From Acidobacteriota bacterium (GTDB lineage: Bacteria; Acidobacteriota; Terriglobia; UBA7540): a stretch of DNA of 14,257 bases. The DNA lies in the NCBI GenBank assembly GCA_021789565.1, contig JAJYJL010000058.1, positions 1 to 14,257 on the forward strand, given 5' to 3'. This document shows, in pieces, positions 1-7,409 of this stretch (the first letter of the stretch is position 1; the number at the start of each line of letters is the position of its first letter). The notes below the pieces were generated by a model. That model was not told where the DNA came from. It ran no database searches and saw nothing but the letters and a program-made list of their open reading frames with translations. The position numbers and the translations under genes are program-made.

Positions 1-36
1 TAAGTTCTTTCTCACCTCTCAGTTTGTGTGGTGTTT

Positions 37-109
37 GGCCGGCGCAAAGCCTGAAAGGCATGCCGGCCTGAGCACGGGCTTGGTGTCCAATTCACACCGG
101 GCCGGCATG
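37..109. other. Overlapping inverted repeats in non-coding DNA
   Basis: The heptamer GGCCGGC or its complement occurs three times, at 37-43, 62-68 and 100-106. The first two can pair into a hairpin that also has an inner GCCT/AGGC stem (49-52 with 56-59). The segment 59-68 (CATGCCGGCC) is also perfectly complementary to 100-109 (GGCCGGCATG), and inside that loop GGTGT (82-86) can pair with ACACC (94-98). The two outer pairings share 59-68, so they exclude each other, as in a two-state attenuator or a decayed repeat element. No U-tract follows, so a simple terminator is unlikely. No gene in a position to be controlled by it is evident on the plus strand before recG. The rest of 1-236 shows no convincing coding sequence. 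The TAA at 1-3 could be the stop of a gene further left, but this cannot be told from the window. Confidence 0.45.
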
Positions 110-236
110 AGCTACAAAGAAAGCATCACGGACGTAACAGTCCATGGCAGCATTGGAGATTGCCGCGTCGCAGTTTCCACGAATCTGAAAGGATAGCTGC
201 AATGGACCCGTCGTTGCAGCCCTGGGGACATCGCGT

Positions 237-458
237 TCAGTGACTGCGGCGAGGTGCCAGGAAGAGCAGAAGTTCGATCAGCCCGTAGACCGCCACGCAA
301 AACCAAAGGTCCACAAACAAACCGATGTCAGCACGGTAAGGGTGGTGCCGGGCTGCCGGCGGAAGGTGAGGTGCAAGAGCAAAATAGATGAGGTTGCCCA
401 TCACAATAGCAACCAGGTACTTGATCAAGCGTTTTGCTCTGGGTGCCAAAGTGTCCAT
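237..458 (-). CDS. Small two-helix membrane protein, unknown function
   Basis: A 73-residue protein with two clear hydrophobic stretches, about residues 12-30 and 46-67, separated by a short polar loop rich in Pro, His and Arg (HLPPAARHHPYR). Basic residues at the N-terminus (RAKR) and C-terminus (PRRSH) suggest both ends face the cytoplasm by the positive-inside rule. The composition looks like a real small inner-membrane protein rather than an antisense shadow: well-formed helices, an Asp (D50) just inside the second segment, and no long low-complexity runs. No ribosome binding site is obvious before the ATG at 458, so the start is uncertain. It is transcribed divergently from recG, with about 270 bases between them. 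I do not recognise a function. Confidence 0.55.
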   Translation of the reverse strand: MDTLAPRAKRLIKYLVAIVMGNLIYFALAPHLPPAARHHPYRADIGLFVDLWFCVAVYGLIELLLFLAPRRSH

Positions 459-729
459 AGGTCGTGTCGAATTCTATCGTTGTCACTGGAAAAGTGCACA
501 TTCCGGCTGCGAATTGCACAGAGCGCAAGTGTAACACTCCCGGTCGAATGAGGAAATGCGCCTCCGGGTACTGGCTGCATAGTAATCGGCGGCCTTTTGT
601 GCATGGGATCGCACTGTGGAACCGGACTGCGCGCCTATGGTCTGGCGAGGAATGCTTTTCCGAGCCTGCCGCAGCTTCCCGACCGCGCAACTTGTGCTCC
701 GCTCGTTGTAAGATAAACGGCGGCTTGCG

Positions 730-2868
730 ATGCCGAACCCTCATCTTAAGCTGACGTCCGAGGTCAAATACCTGAAGGGTGTAGGGCCTACCCGCGCTGA
801 GCTGCTGGCTGCGCGCGGCATTCACACCATTGAGGACCTCCTGTACTACACGCCTTTCAGGTACGAGGACCGGACCCAGTTGACAGCCGTCTCTGCTCTG
901 GTTCCCGGACAGACTGCCACCATTCTGGCCAATGTGCTGACCTGCGGCCTGACCCGGACGCGGAAGGGAACTTACATTTACGACCTGGCCGCCATCGACG
1001 CCAGCGGTGCCCCCCACGCACGAATGATCCGGTGCACCTGGTTCAATGCCCGGTACCTGGAGCGCAACAAGGTTTTTCGCAGCGGCCAGAAAGTTTTTTT
1101 CTACGGCAAGGTTGAGCCCGACTTCTACGGTACCAGTAACCTGCAGATTGTCCAACCGCAATTCGAGATCATTCCTGAAAGTGAAACAGGCGAAGTGGAA
1201 TCGCTGGAAGTGGGACGCATGGTGCCCATTTATGAATCCGTGGGCCAGATGGGGCCCCGCGTCCTGCGCCGGCTGATTCGGACGGCCCTGGAATCGGTGG
1301 GCGAACAGCTTCCGGAGCTGCTACCCGCCTCGGTGCGGAAGAAGAACAGCCTGGTCAGCCGCACTTCTGCCTTTCGCCTGACCCATTTCCCGGACGGAGA
1401 TCAGCCCTTCGAGGAACTGGCGCGTTTTCGGACCCCGCCGCAGATTCGGCTGATTTTTGAAGAATTGTTCAACGTCAGCGCCGGCCTTGCCTTGAAACAC
1501 CGCAAGGCCAAATCTGCTCCTGGCATCCAGTTCAACGTTACGGATAGCCTTCGCCGGGACATTAAGAAGATTCTTCCTTTTCATCCCACCGACGCTCAAA
1601 AGCGAGTGCTGAAGGAAATCGCCGATGACATGTGCTCGTCCCGCCCGATGAACCGGCTACTGCAGGGTGATGTGGGTTCCGGCAAGACCATTGTGGCGGT
1701 CCAGGCAGCTCTGCTGGCTTTGTCAAACGGCTACCAGGTGGCGTTGATGGCGCCCACGGAAGTTCTGGCCACCCAGCATTATCTTTCCATCCGCCAGTTG
1801 CTGGGGCCGCTGCCGTACAAAGTTGATCTGCTGATCAGCGGCAGGAAGACGCGCGCCAAGGCGGAGCTGAAGGAAGAACTGGCGGGCGGCAAAACCCACA
1901 TGGTTGTAGGAACCCATGCTCTGATTGAGAGTGACGTGGAATTTGCCAGGCTGGGACTGGTGGTGGTAGATGAGCAGCACCGCTTCGGCGTTTTGCAGCG
2001 CTACCGGTTGATCCGCAAGGGGCAGGTGCCGGACGTGCTGGTGATGACCGCCACGCCCATACCGCGGACGCTTGCCCTGACCCTCTACGGCGATCTCGAT
2101 TTTTCCGCCATCAATGAGCTGCCGCCCAACCGTTCGCCGATTGTGACGCGGCTGGTGGAGGAAAAAGACAGGGACCAAGTTTTCGACTTTGTTCGCAACA
2201 AAGTGCACGCCGGCGACCAGGCCTACGTGGTCTACCCCGTGATCGAGGAATCGACCAGGCTGGATTTGCGCCCTGCACTGAAAATGTTTAAGCACCTTTC
2301 GACCCACGTCTTCCCGGGATTCCAGGTGGGGCTGCTCCATGGGAGGCTTTCCAGCGCCGAAAAAGAAGAAGTCATGGAGCGCTTTAAGAAGGGCGACGTC
2401 CGGATTCTCGTCTCAACCACCGTGGTTGAGGTGGGCGTGGATGTCCCCAACGCCACCGTCATGCTGATCGAGCACGCCGAGCGGTTCGGCCTTTCTCAGC
2501 TCCATCAACTGCGCGGGCGCATCGGGCGCGGAAGGAAAAAATCATACTGCCTGCTGCTGGCCACAGACCCGCGAACCCCGGAAGCCGACGAGCGGCTGCG
2601 GACCATGGCCGAGACCACCGACGGATTCAAGATTGCGGAAATCGACCTCAAGCTTCGCGGGCCGGGGGAATTCTTTGGAACGCGCCAGTGGGGTATTCCC
2701 GCCTTCCGCATTGCCAATCTGCTGCGCGACAAGGAAATCCTGGAGTGGGCCAAGCGGGAAGCAACGGCCTTTGTTGAGCACCCGGAATCGCGCGAGGAGT
2801 ATGAGGCTTACGTCTGCTTCCTGCGGAACGAGTGGTCCCGGCGCTACGGCCTGGCCGGGGTGGCCTGA
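730..2868 (+). CDS. recG: ATP-dependent DNA helicase RecG
   Basis: RecG is a monomeric superfamily 2 double-stranded DNA translocase that remodels stalled replication forks and branch-migrates Holliday junctions. The 712 residues compare with about 690 in E. coli. The N-terminus carries the family signature YLKGVGPTRAELL, followed by LLYYTPFRYEDR and an OB-fold wedge domain at roughly residues 50-150. The helicase core is intact: Walker A GDVGSGKT (313-320), the diagnostic DEQH box (414-417), motif III TATPIPRT (440-447) and motif VI QLRGRIGRG (593-601). The C-terminal part has the usual GEFFGTRQWG segment. The ATG at 730 is preceded by only a weak GGCGG-like ribosome binding site, but the signature begins about 15 residues in, as expected. 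rsmD follows 73 bases downstream on the same strand, so co-transcription is plausible. All catalytic motifs are present and the family assignment is secure. Confidence 0.97.
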   Translation: MPNPHLKLTSEVKYLKGVGPTRAELLAARGIHTIEDLLYYTPFRYEDRTQLTAVSALVPGQTATILANVLTCGLTRTRKGTYIYDLAAIDASGAPHARMIRCTWFNARYLERNKVFRSGQKVFFYGKVEPDFYGTSNLQIVQPQFEIIPESETGEVESLEVGRMVPIYESVGQMGPRVLRRLIRTALESVGEQLPELLPASVRKKNSLVSRTSAFRLTHFPDGDQPFEELARFRTPPQIRLIFEELFNVSAGLALKHRKAKSAPGIQFNVTDSLRRDIKKILPFHPTDAQKRVLKEIADDMCSSRPMNRLLQGDVGSGKTIVAVQAALLALSNGYQVALMAPTEVLATQHYLSIRQLLGPLPYKVDLLISGRKTRAKAELKEELAGGKTHMVVGTHALIESDVEFARLGLVVVDEQHRFGVLQRYRLIRKGQVPDVLVMTATPIPRTLALTLYGDLDFSAINELPPNRSPIVTRLVEEKDRDQVFDFVRNKVHAGDQAYVVYPVIEESTRLDLRPALKMFKHLSTHVFPGFQVGLLHGRLSSAEKEEVMERFKKGDVRILVSTTVVEVGVDVPNATVMLIEHAERFGLSQLHQLRGRIGRGRKKSYCLLLATDPRTPEADERLRTMAETTDGFKIAEIDLKLRGPGEFFGTRQWGIPAFRIANLLRDKEILEWAKREATAFVEHPESREEYEAYVCFLRNEWSRRYGLAGVA

Positions 2869-2941
2869 AGGTCACGCAAGAAGCCGAAGTGTGGTGTAAT
2901 AAAGAGTTCCGTTCCTGACACTTTCCGCCGCAAGGACTCAC

Positions 2942-3532
2942 ATGCGAATCATCTCAGGCCAGAATCGGGGGCAACGGATTCAGACGCTGAAGGGCGAGCA
3001 TCTTCGGCCCACTTCAGACCAGATGCGCGAAACGCTTTTCGATGTCCTGGGGCCGAGCGTGCTGGACTCGACGTTTCTGGACGCCTATGCGGGTTCCGGG
3101 GCGGTGGGTATGGAGGCCCTGAGCCGGGGCGCGAAGGAAGTGGTGTTTGTGGAGTCTCATCGCGCGGCGACGGACCTGATCCGCAGGAACCTGGCGGCCC
3201 TGAAGATGGAAGACGGATTCTACCTGATGAATACCAAGGTCCTGACCGCCATCGAAAGGCTGGACGAGGAAGGCAGCACCTTCGATTTTATTTTTCTCGA
3301 CCCGCCTTACGGGGAAGCGCGTGAATATCATCACGTGCTCCGGCAACTTGGCCGCTCGCGCCTGCTGACGCCCGCCACGCTGGTCATCGCTGAACACTCG
3401 CGCCACTTTTTTCTGGAAGAAAAGTACAACCGGCTGGAGCGAACGCGGAGCATCCGCCATGGCGACACGCAGTTGACGTTCTACATGCTCCGCCAGGCGG
3501 CAACCGAAGGCGAGGATGAGGCAAGCTCCTGA
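2942..3532 (+). CDS. rsmD: 16S rRNA (guanine(966)-N2)-methyltransferase RsmD
   Basis: RsmD transfers a methyl group from S-adenosylmethionine to N2 of G966 in helix 31 of 16S rRNA during 30S assembly, in the cytoplasm. The 196-residue protein is typical in length. It begins with the family signature MRIISGQNRGQRI and continues LRPTSDQMRETLFDVL. The SAM-binding motif I is FLDAYAGSGAVGMEALSRGA (45-64), with the acidic ribose-binding residue in VFVES (E71). The catalytic N-methyltransferase motif is DPPY (120-123). The start at 2942 has an AAGGA at 2932-2936, five bases upstream. In many bacteria rsmD is next to coaD; here a tRNA gene follows instead. The short C-terminal tail is acidic (EGEDEASS) and probably disordered. 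Confidence 0.95.
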   Translation: MRIISGQNRGQRIQTLKGEHLRPTSDQMRETLFDVLGPSVLDSTFLDAYAGSGAVGMEALSRGAKEVVFVESHRAATDLIRRNLAALKMEDGFYLMNTKVLTAIERLDEEGSTFDFIFLDPPYGEAREYHHVLRQLGRSRLLTPATLVIAEHSRHFFLEEKYNRLERTRSIRHGDTQLTFYMLRQAATEGEDEASS

Positions 3533-3557
3533 GGCCTGGACAGGGCCCATCAGTTTC

Positions 3558-3587
3558 TTGACCGCCAACGCGACTATCCCCTAAACT
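3558..3587 (+). promoter_or_regulatory. Possible sigma-70 promoter of the tRNA gene
   Basis: TTGACC at 3558-3563 matches five of six -35 consensus bases. TAAACT at 3582-3587 matches four of six -10 bases, with an 18-base spacer. Initiation would fall about 40 bases before the tRNA 5' end. The element sits after the rsmD stop and would let the tRNA be transcribed independently. This is a consensus match only; the tRNA could also be read through from rsmD. Confidence 0.33.
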
Positions 3588-3633
3588 TGGTTGAGCAGCC
3601 TGTTAATAAGGCGTTTGAAGGTTTCGAGATCGT

Positions 3634-3708
3634 GGCGGGGTAGCTCAGTGGTAGAGCGAGGGTCTCATAATCCCTAGGCCGGGAGTTCGATCCTCCCCCC
3701 CGCTACCA
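3634..3708 (+). tRNA. tRNA-Met (anticodon CAT), probably elongator type
   Basis: The full cloverleaf folds by eye. The acceptor stem 3634-3640 pairs with 3698-3704, closed by a G-U pair at position 1:72. The D arm is GCTC/GAGC (3643-3657). The anticodon arm is 3659-3675 with loop CTCATAA and anticodon CAT at 3666-3668. A five-base variable loop is followed by the T arm GGGAG/CTCCC with loop TTCGATC (3681-3697). Discriminator A is at 3705 and CCA is encoded at 3706-3708. The anticodon-stem pair next to the loop is T-T, so only four pairs form. The three consecutive G-C pairs sit one position higher than in initiator tRNAs, and position 1 pairs with 72, which argues against tRNA-fMet. A CAT anticodon can also belong to tRNA-Ile2, where C34 is modified to lysidine; base identity alone does not settle this. 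Confidence 0.93.
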
Positions 3709-3779
3709 GATTCCAAACGACTCTGCCAACCCTTGTTGCAAATTCCCGTATCTTGGCGTCGATCGCAGTGTTTGAGATT

Positions 3780-4895
3780 TCAGCCTTCGCCCTGAACGGT
3801 CTGGAGCATGGCGGCGATGTAGCCGTATTCGAATGCGAAGGCCTGCTTGTGGCCGCTGTCGCCCTCGATAGTCGGGGCGTGGTCAGGCATGACCATATAT
3901 TCATAGCCGACCTCTTTGTACGTGCGCATGGCGCGCAGCATGTTGACGCTGCCGTTGTCCGGAAAGGTCTCCTGAAAATTGAGGAAGTGCCCCCGGATGT
4001 TGCGGAAGTGGACGTTGAAGATCTTCTTGCGCTCGCCGAAATAGCGGATCACATCGTAAATTTGTTCGCCGGGATTCGGCAGCATTTCGGAAACGGTGCC
4101 CTGGCAGAAGTTCAGGCCGTGGTAGGGGCTGGCGCAGATGGAGATGAATCGCTTGAGGCCGTCCACGCTCCCCAGCACCCGATGGACGCCGCGGTAACCC
4201 GCTTTCAGCGGCATGGCCGGGTCGTGCGGGTGGCAGGCGATCCTGATTTTGTACTCGTTCGCCACGGGGACCACACGCTTTAGAAAGTAAGTAATTCGTT
4301 CCCACATTTCGTCGGCGCTCACCTCGCCTGCCGGCGTCAGTGGCGGGTGCTGTGCTTCAGCCTCGGTATAGTCGAACGTACTATACAGGGCGCCACCGCG
4401 CCCGCGGGTGCTCTGGGTTCGCACGACGCCCAGGATAGTCATGTTGTACTTCACCGCAGGAATTCCGGCCCTGGCGCAATCGCGAATCATGCCGCAGATC
4501 TTGTCGATTTCGCGGTCGCGCTCCGGACTCTCGCCCAGCATGATGGCTGGATTTTCCGCGCGAGTGATGTAACTGGAACTGAGCGGAAGCGGGACCATCA
4601 CGAGGTTGATCCCAAATGACGCCATGCGGTCGCGCAGCCGGTGCAGGCCATCCACCGTCCATTGCTCGTCGGACTGCGGCGCCGGAAAGCCGCTGCAGAT
4701 GTGCTTGACGCCGAATGCTGCAATCGCACGCAACGTATCGTCTGAAGGCGCGGCGCCGAACTGCGTGCCCAGTTGCATCCGGCCGTGCACGGCTGGCTCG
4801 CCAACTTTGCCCTGTCCGCCCAGGGCGCCCGCCCCTGCCAGCGGTGTGGCTGCAACCGCTCCGGCGGCAGATTTCAGGAATTTTCTGCGATTCAT
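3780..4895 (-). CDS. Tat-exported mannonate dehydratase (UxuA) family protein
   Basis: UxuA dehydrates D-mannonate to 2-keto-3-deoxygluconate and is a metal-dependent TIM barrel. All metal-site residues known for the family appear in order (numbered from the first of two adjacent ATGs): His in CHPHDP (H223), Cys in NFCQGT (C265), His in NVHFRN (H297), and Asp-His in MPDHAP (D339/H340). The protein is about 371 residues, close to E. coli UxuA at 394. The N-terminus, however, is a textbook twin-arginine signal: [11 protein letters not shown] followed by an Ala/Gly-rich hydrophobic run to about residue 30, so the enzyme should be exported or membrane-anchored. Two ATGs lie side by side. The second (4895) is chosen because GAGG lies five bases before it but only two before the first. 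It is the last gene of the minus-strand block, 70 bases after kdgD. A related sugar-phosphate isomerase/epimerase activity is possible, but the intact UxuA metal set favours dehydratase. Confidence 0.82.
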   Translation of the reverse strand: MNRRKFLKSAAGAVAATPLAGAGALGGQGKVGEPAVHGRMQLGTQFGAAPSDDTLRAIAAFGVKHICSGFPAPQSDEQWTVDGLHRLRDRMASFGINLVMVPLPLSSSYITRAENPAIMLGESPERDREIDKICGMIRDCARAGIPAVKYNMTILGVVRTQSTRGRGGALYSTFDYTEAEAQHPPLTPAGEVSADEMWERITYFLKRVVPVANEYKIRIACHPHDPAMPLKAGYRGVHRVLGSVDGLKRFISICASPYHGLNFCQGTVSEMLPNPGEQIYDVIRYFGERKKIFNVHFRNIRGHFLNFQETFPDNGSVNMLRAMRTYKEVGYEYMVMPDHAPTIEGDSGHKQAFAFEYGYIAAMLQTVQGEG

Positions 4896-4965
4896 CATGG
4901 CCTCGCTTTTTTGGAATGGTCCCGGCGTCGACTGGCGAATCGCGCCAGGACTTAAAACTCAGGAG

Positions 4966-5886
4966 TTATCCCCTCATCGCCGCCAGCCCTCCAGCGATGA
5001 TGGCTTTCAACGTCTCTTCATCCTCCCGTGAACAATCCACGAGCGGCGGCCGCACCGGTCCAGCGGGTTTGCCAATTACGTTCAGGCCGGACTTGATCAG
5101 TGAGACGGCATAGCCTTTCCTGCGGTCGCGCAAATCCGCGAGTGGCCGGTAAAAGGCGTCAAGCAGGCGGTCCATTGCCGGCACGTCGCCTCTTACCAAT
5201 GCTTCATAAAATGCTCTGGCGAGGGCGGGAACAAAATTGAAAACCGCCGAGGAATAATTTGTGATGCCCAGCCCCTTGAAGGCCGCTGCCGACAACTCCG
5301 CCGTCGGCATGCCGTTGATGATGGCCAGCCGCTCACCGGCCTGCTTTTGAATCCGTAACAGGAGTTCCATGTTGCCGTGCCCATCTTTGAAGCCGATCAC
5401 ATTATCCAACTCGCACAGGCGCGCAACTGTCGCCGGACTGAAGATTGCATTGTCTCGCTGATAGATAATGACGCCAAGCCTGGTTGCTGCCGCAACCTGG
5501 CGGTAATGTTCGTAGAGTCCCTGCTGCTCAGATTGAAGAAGATAAGGCGGAAGGACGAGCAACCCGTCGGCCCCAACCTCTTCCGCTGCCTTTGCAAAAC
5601 TGAGTGCGAGCCGGGTCCCATAGCCTGTGCCCGCAATCACCGGCAGGCGGCCGCCGGCCTCTTCCACCGCCACTTTCACCAGGCTTCGAAATTCTGCCAG
5701 GTCGAGAGAAAAGAATTCTCCAGTTCCTCCGCAGACGAAAAGCGCTGCGGGTTTGCCCTCCACCATCCAGGCGACGTGCTCCCGGTAACGGGCGAGATCG
5801 ACCTCCAGGCTTTCAGTGAAAGGCGTGACGGGAAAGGAAAAAAGTCCTCGAAGTTGGGTTCTCATTTCTTCCGGCGAAAGCGCCAT
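4966..5886 (-). CDS. kdgD: 5-dehydro-4-deoxyglucarate dehydratase (KdgD-like, DapA family)
   Basis: KdgD is a class I (Schiff-base) lyase of the DHDPS/NAL superfamily. It decarboxylates and dehydrates 5-dehydro-4-deoxy-D-glucarate to 2-oxoglutarate semialdehyde in oxidative uronate, glucarate and galactarate catabolism. The 306 residues fit the family's usual size of about 303. Key features are GLFSFPVTPF (14-23), substrate-carboxylate loop GGTGEFFSL (53-61), the catalytic Tyr in IYQRDNA (Y142), and the Schiff-base Lys in GFKDG (K167). The GEFFSL and QRDNA forms are closer to KdgD than to DapA or NanA. The reading frame extends upstream to 5919, but the ATG at 5886 is chosen because GGAGG (5893-5897) lies six bases before it. 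No signal peptide is present, so it is cytoplasmic, unlike the exported proteins encoded on both sides. Confidence 0.9.
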   Translation of the reverse strand: MALSPEEMRTQLRGLFSFPVTPFTESLEVDLARYREHVAWMVEGKPAALFVCGGTGEFFSLDLAEFRSLVKVAVEEAGGRLPVIAGTGYGTRLALSFAKAAEEVGADGLLVLPPYLLQSEQQGLYEHYRQVAAATRLGVIIYQRDNAIFSPATVARLCELDNVIGFKDGHGNMELLLRIQKQAGERLAIINGMPTAELSAAAFKGLGITNYSSAVFNFVPALARAFYEALVRGDVPAMDRLLDAFYRPLADLRDRRKGYAVSLIKSGLNVIGKPAGPVRPPLVDCSREDEETLKAIIAGGLAAMRG

Positions 5887-5892
5887 CAGGTG

Positions 5893-5897
5893 CCTCC
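5893..5897 (-). promoter_or_regulatory. Ribosome binding site of kdgD
   Basis: GGAGG on the minus strand, six bases before the ATG at 5886. It decides between this start and the upstream in-frame ATG at 5919. Confidence 0.75.
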
Positions 5898-5999
5898 GTT
5901 CATTTGGTGCGCGCCTCAACCCTCGTGGTGCTTGCGCTGCGTGCGAAGCTGAGCGCAGAATCCGATTCGCTGGATCTGTGTGTCCGCGCCCTGTGATTT

Positions 6000-7361
6000 C
6001 TAGCTTGCTTTACGCAGGTCCAGGACGTTTACGGAGAATCCTGTCACTCGGTTAGCGGCAAGCTTCACGTCGCGGGTGCGGGCGCCGATCCTCAATCCAA
6101 CGCGTTTCAGCGGCTGGCGGGTTTCTGAGATTTCATTTCGTTCGACCACGGCGTCTTTCGTTACTCCCCCGACGTCCACTCCCACGCCTGTTTCTCCTCC
6201 GTTGTCGATAATTCGATTTCCTTCAAGGCGGTTTCCATCGGGAGAATATTCCGGATTGTCGCCCACCCTCTCGAAGATCACCCCGACCTTCCCGCTGTTC
6301 CGGATTTCATTGTTTCGCACGACGTTGTCTCTGTCTTTCTGGCCCAGCCGGACGCCATATTGTGAATTGTTCAGAATGACGTTATTTTCCACCAGTCCGT
6401 GATGCACACCCCAGCAGAAGTAAAACCCGATGTAATTGTTTTCCAATTTGTTGTTGCGGGCGATGGGCCGCTGCGAGCCGGTGCCGGAATGAATTCCGAA
6501 TCCATGATTGTCATGGCAGTGGCAATCTTCAATCAGCACATCGTTGCAGGTTTGCGCGCTGATGCCGTCGGCGCACGATTCCCGCGAGATGACCTTGCGC
6601 ATTTCGATCTGGTTGCTCTTGTTCAGCCAGATGCCTCCCAGGATGTTGCCCCAGTTACGATAGAGCGACTCCTGCCTGGCCCGGTTACCGTCCAGAGCGA
6701 TATTTTCAATTCGTACGTTTGAGACACCGTCCACGTTGAAGAGGGGGAAGAGCGTGCCGATGGTCGCTTTGCCTTTCACGGTGAAGTCATCATCACTCAG
6801 CGGCTTGTTCAATTTGAACCGGTTGCCGTTGCGAGCCACCAGCGAGCGCTGAATGAACCAGGCGCCCTGGTGCCATTCATCGATCACCTGAAGGCATACT
6901 CCGTCACCCACCTGGAAGCCATTGGGATCGGCCAGAACAACTTCTTGCTGCCAGGAGGTCGAGTCTTCCGCCAGTTTGGTCTTCACCTCCGGCTCCTTGA
7001 GGAGAACAGAGTCCTGGCCGCTTCCAACAATTCGTACGCCAGACCGCAATGAGACCGAATTGCGCATCCTGTAAGTTCCAGGAAGAATGTGGACCGTGCC
7101 TCCGCCCCATCCGGCAATGTAATCCACTGCAGCCTGGATCACTTTCTCATTGCTTCCCACCAGGTCCGCCTTTTGCGGACCCACTGTAATGCTGAGTGCA
7201 TCCCAGTTGGGTTCGGCCGCGCTTGCGGCGGGACCAGCCGGCGATGCGGGCGCGGATTGCGCGTTCGCTTTGCCCGGGCGCGCCAGAGCACCGCCCGCAA
7301 GAATAGCCGCCGCACCGATAAAACTGCGCCGCGTGTATTGAAAACGATCGGATTTGGTCAT
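6000..7361 (-). CDS. Tat-exported right-handed parallel beta-helix protein (pectate-lyase-like fold)
   Basis: A 453-residue protein. A twin-arginine signal (TRRSFIGAAAILAGG, residues 10-24) ends with a likely cleavage site after ANA (residue 34). A Pro/Ala-rich linker follows, then an N-terminal cap typical of pectate-lyase-3-type beta helices: VIQAAVDYIAGWGGGTVHIL (74-93) and SGVRIVGSG. From about residue 210 to 440 there are Asn-rich beta-helix rungs (IENIALDGNR, VLIEDCHCHDNHGFGIHSG, VENNVILNNSQYGVRLG, VRNNEIRNSGKVGVIFE). The GH28 polygalacturonase motif set (NTD, DD, GHG, RIK) is not visible, so it is more likely a lyase, epimerase or binding protein than a hydrolase. The ATG at 7361 is preceded by AAGGAG (7369-7374) at seven bases; the in-frame ATG at 7403 is not supported. 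It lies 48 bases after the cupin gene. Substrate is inferred only from neighbouring sugar-acid enzymes. Confidence 0.83.
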   Translation of the reverse strand: MTKSDRFQYTRRSFIGAAAILAGGALARPGKANAQSAPASPAGPAASAAEPNWDALSITVGPQKADLVGSNEKVIQAAVDYIAGWGGGTVHILPGTYRMRNSVSLRSGVRIVGSGQDSVLLKEPEVKTKLAEDSTSWQQEVVLADPNGFQVGDGVCLQVIDEWHQGAWFIQRSLVARNGNRFKLNKPLSDDDFTVKGKATIGTLFPLFNVDGVSNVRIENIALDGNRARQESLYRNWGNILGGIWLNKSNQIEMRKVISRESCADGISAQTCNDVLIEDCHCHDNHGFGIHSGTGSQRPIARNNKLENNYIGFYFCWGVHHGLVENNVILNNSQYGVRLGQKDRDNVVRNNEIRNSGKVGVIFERVGDNPEYSPDGNRLEGNRIIDNGGETGVGVDVGGVTKDAVVERNEISETRQPLKRVGLRIGARTRDVKLAANRVTGFSVNVLDLRKAS

Positions 7362-7368
7362 CAGACTT

Positions 7369-7374
7369 CTCCTT
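7369..7374 (-). promoter_or_regulatory. Ribosome binding site of the beta-helix gene
   Basis: AAGGAG on the minus strand, seven bases before the ATG at 7361. It supports that start over the ATG at 7403 and places the Tat motif at residues 10-15, a normal distance. Confidence 0.75.
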
Positions 7375-7409
7375 TTGGTTTTGTGACCTGAGGGGCCCTT
7401 CAAAAATGG

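Noticed and set aside
37..68. c-di-GMP (GEMM) riboswitch
   Set aside because: Only a GCAAAGCC-like stretch matches; the upstream GCAAACC hairpin with GNRA loop and the downstream partner are not seen.
328..1161. 277-codon minus-strand frame across the left intergenic region and recG
   Set aside because: It is antisense to recG, crosses the divergent region and the small membrane protein gene, and its translation has no domain-like pattern.
1723..2340. 205-codon minus-strand frame inside recG
   Set aside because: Fully antisense to the conserved helicase core; His/Gln-rich composition is typical of a reverse-strand shadow in GC-rich DNA.
3014..3568. 184-codon minus-strand frame opposite rsmD
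   Set aside because: Antisense to a well-supported gene with no recognisable features.
3709..3779. Bidirectional terminator between the tRNA and the UxuA-family gene
   Set aside because: No GC stem followed by a T-run could be found on either strand in this short interval.
3753..4283. 176-codon plus-strand frame opposite the UxuA-family gene
   Set aside because: Lies antisense to conserved metal-site motifs; Ala/Val/His-rich shadow composition.
6000..7361. GH28 polygalacturonase
   Set aside because: Beta-helix rungs are present, but the conserved NTD, DD, GHG and RIK catalytic motifs are not visible.
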